Assembly (NCBI GenBank): GCA_017390125.1 | Contig: JAFPCT010000163.1 | Span: forward strand, 1-7,342 | Direction of reading: 5' to 3' | DNA from: Treponema sp. | GTDB lineage: Bacteria; Spirochaetota; Spirochaetia; Treponematales; Treponemataceae | Length of the DNA stretch: 7,342 nucleotides | Part shown: positions 6,457 to 7,342 of the stretch, one piece after another | Layout of the letters: each line of letters starts with the position of its first letter | Numbering within the stretch: the stretch's first letter is position 1 | Notes under the pieces: generated by a model | Database searches by the model: none | The model's input: only the letters and a program-made list of their open reading frames with translations | What the model was told of the DNA's origin: nothing | Position numbers and translations under genes: made by a program

Positions 6457-7342
6457 ATGGTTAATTTTTTATACACAATAATCATCTATCCGCTGATCCA
6501 GCTGATAGAGTTTTCCTTCATGATTTTCAACAATGTATTCAAAAATGAAGGCATTTCCGTTATCGGTGTAAGCCTTGCAGTCTCAATAGGAACGTTACCA
6601 CTTTACATTGTCGCAGAACACTGGCAGCAGGTTCAGCGGGACACAGAAAGAAAACTTGACCCGGGAATCCAGCGCATCAAAAGCGTATTCAAGGGCGACG
6701 AGCAGTACATGATTCTCTCCACCTTCTATAAGCAGAATCATTACCACCCGCTTATGGCTCTCCGATCGTCTTTCGGACTCTTGATTCAGATTCCTTTCTT
6801 CATTGCCGCCTACAGCTTCCTCTCAAATCTGCCTGTTCTTCAGGGAAAGCCATTCCTTTTCATCCACAACATGGGAGAACAGGATGCTCTCTTCAGAATC
6901 GGTTCTTTTCCAATCAACGTACTTCCGATTGCCATGACCCTTATAAACTGGGTTGCAGGCGCAATTTATACAAAGGGATTCAAATTCAAGGACAAGGCCA
7001 CAATCTACGCAATGGCATTGATCTTCCTTGTAATCCTCTACAATTCGCCTTCAGGACTTGTAATCTACTGGACGATGAACAACATGTTCTCTCTTATAAA
7101 AAACATTTTCTACAAGATAAAGAATCCTCTCAGAGTCCTTTACATCATCCTTGTCGTGGCCGTAATCAGCCTTGACGCATACCTGATCTTCGTGCACAAA
7201 GGATTCCTTCACAAGAGACTCCTGCTTGCAGTTGTGTTCTCGCTTCTGCTTCTCCTTCCTCTTGTTGTAAAAGCCGTAAATTTCCTTGTGAAAAATGCAT
7301 TCCAGCCTCTTATGGACAACAGCAAGGCTCGTCTTTCACTTT
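6457..7342 (+). CDS. YidC/Oxa1-like polytopic membrane protein with extra membrane segments (5' part)
   Basis: An open frame of 295 codons runs past the window end without a stop. Its residues 1-222 align by eye with the YidC/Oxa1 core: a first hydrophobic stretch (4-28), a second (33-52), a charged cytoplasmic hairpin (54-98, EHWQQVQRDTERKL to YKQNHYHPL), the signature FGLLIQIPFFIAAYSFL (106-122), a hydrophobic stretch near 152-171, and YNSPSGLVIYWTMNN (195-209). Known YidC/Oxa1 proteins insert or fold inner-membrane proteins. Two things differ. Ser43 stands where the functionally important arginine of the hydrophilic groove is expected. After the core, where insertases normally end in a basic tail, two more hydrophobic segments follow (about 228-246 and 254-278). 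I therefore do not call it a housekeeping insertase. ATG 6457 is chosen because the protein then begins at the first membrane segment. In-frame ATGs at 6388, 6418 and 6427 are alternatives, and none has a clear ribosome site. It diverges from the Wzi-like operon. Confidence 0.82.
   Translation, partial: MVNFLYTIIIYPLIQLIEFSFMIFNNVFKNEGISVIGVSLAVSIGTLPLYIVAEHWQQVQRDTERKLDPGIQRIKSVFKGDEQYMILSTFYKQNHYHPLMALRSSFGLLIQIPFFIAAYSFLSNLPVLQGKPFLFIHNMGEQDALFRIGSFPINVLPIAMTLINWVAGAIYTKGFKFKDKATIYAMALIFLVILYNSPSGLVIYWTMNNMFSLIKNIFYKIKNPLRVLYIILVVAVISLDAYLIFVHKGFLHKRLLLAVVFSLLLLLPLVVKAVNFLVKNAFQPLMDNSKARLSL

Noticed and set aside
1..7342. CRISPR array, tRNA or rRNA gene, insertion sequence or phage attachment site
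   Set aside because: I found no regularly spaced repeats, no tRNA-like cloverleaf, no transposase motif and no terminal inverted repeats; nearly all of the window is coding.

Overview
The window looks like part of a surface-polysaccharide locus from a Gram-negative-type (diderm) bacterium, most likely a spirochaete of the Treponema group. The diderm call is the firmer one: two proteins have signal peptides, beta-barrel-like sequence and a C-terminal phenylalanine, as outer-membrane proteins do. The Treponema call rests on general resemblance of the last gene and the moderately AT-rich composition, and is an inference.

Layout. Positions 1-1363 and 1378-2445 hold a + strand run. It starts with the 3' end of a UDP-glucuronate epimerase-type sugar nucleotide epimerase, followed 26 bases later by UDP-glucose 6-dehydrogenase (ugd) and 14 bases later by a GT4-family glycosyltransferase. 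Reading convergently, and overlapping the glycosyltransferase tail by 27 bases, is a two-gene - strand operon (6383 to 2419). It encodes two different Wzi-like outer-membrane barrel proteins, 20 bases apart. Beyond a short divergent intergenic region, a + strand gene starts near 6457 and runs off the window end. It encodes a polytopic membrane protein with a YidC/Oxa1-type core that continues into further membrane segments. No stretch longer than 100 bases lacks a gene.

How the genes may work together. Ugd oxidises UDP-glucose to UDP-glucuronate, the epimerase can turn that into UDP-galacturonate, and the glycosyltransferase can add a sugar to a growing glycan. The Wzi-like proteins would sit in the outer membrane and hold or organise the exported polysaccharide. 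The role of the YidC-like protein is unknown. It has no charged residue in the segment where YidC carries its functionally important arginine, and it is longer than a plain insertase core, so it is the most interesting item here.

The divergent region also holds six copies of AATGT/ACATT within 69 bases. The two genes that diverge from it lack a clear Shine-Dalgarno sequence, whereas the other complete genes in the window have one.
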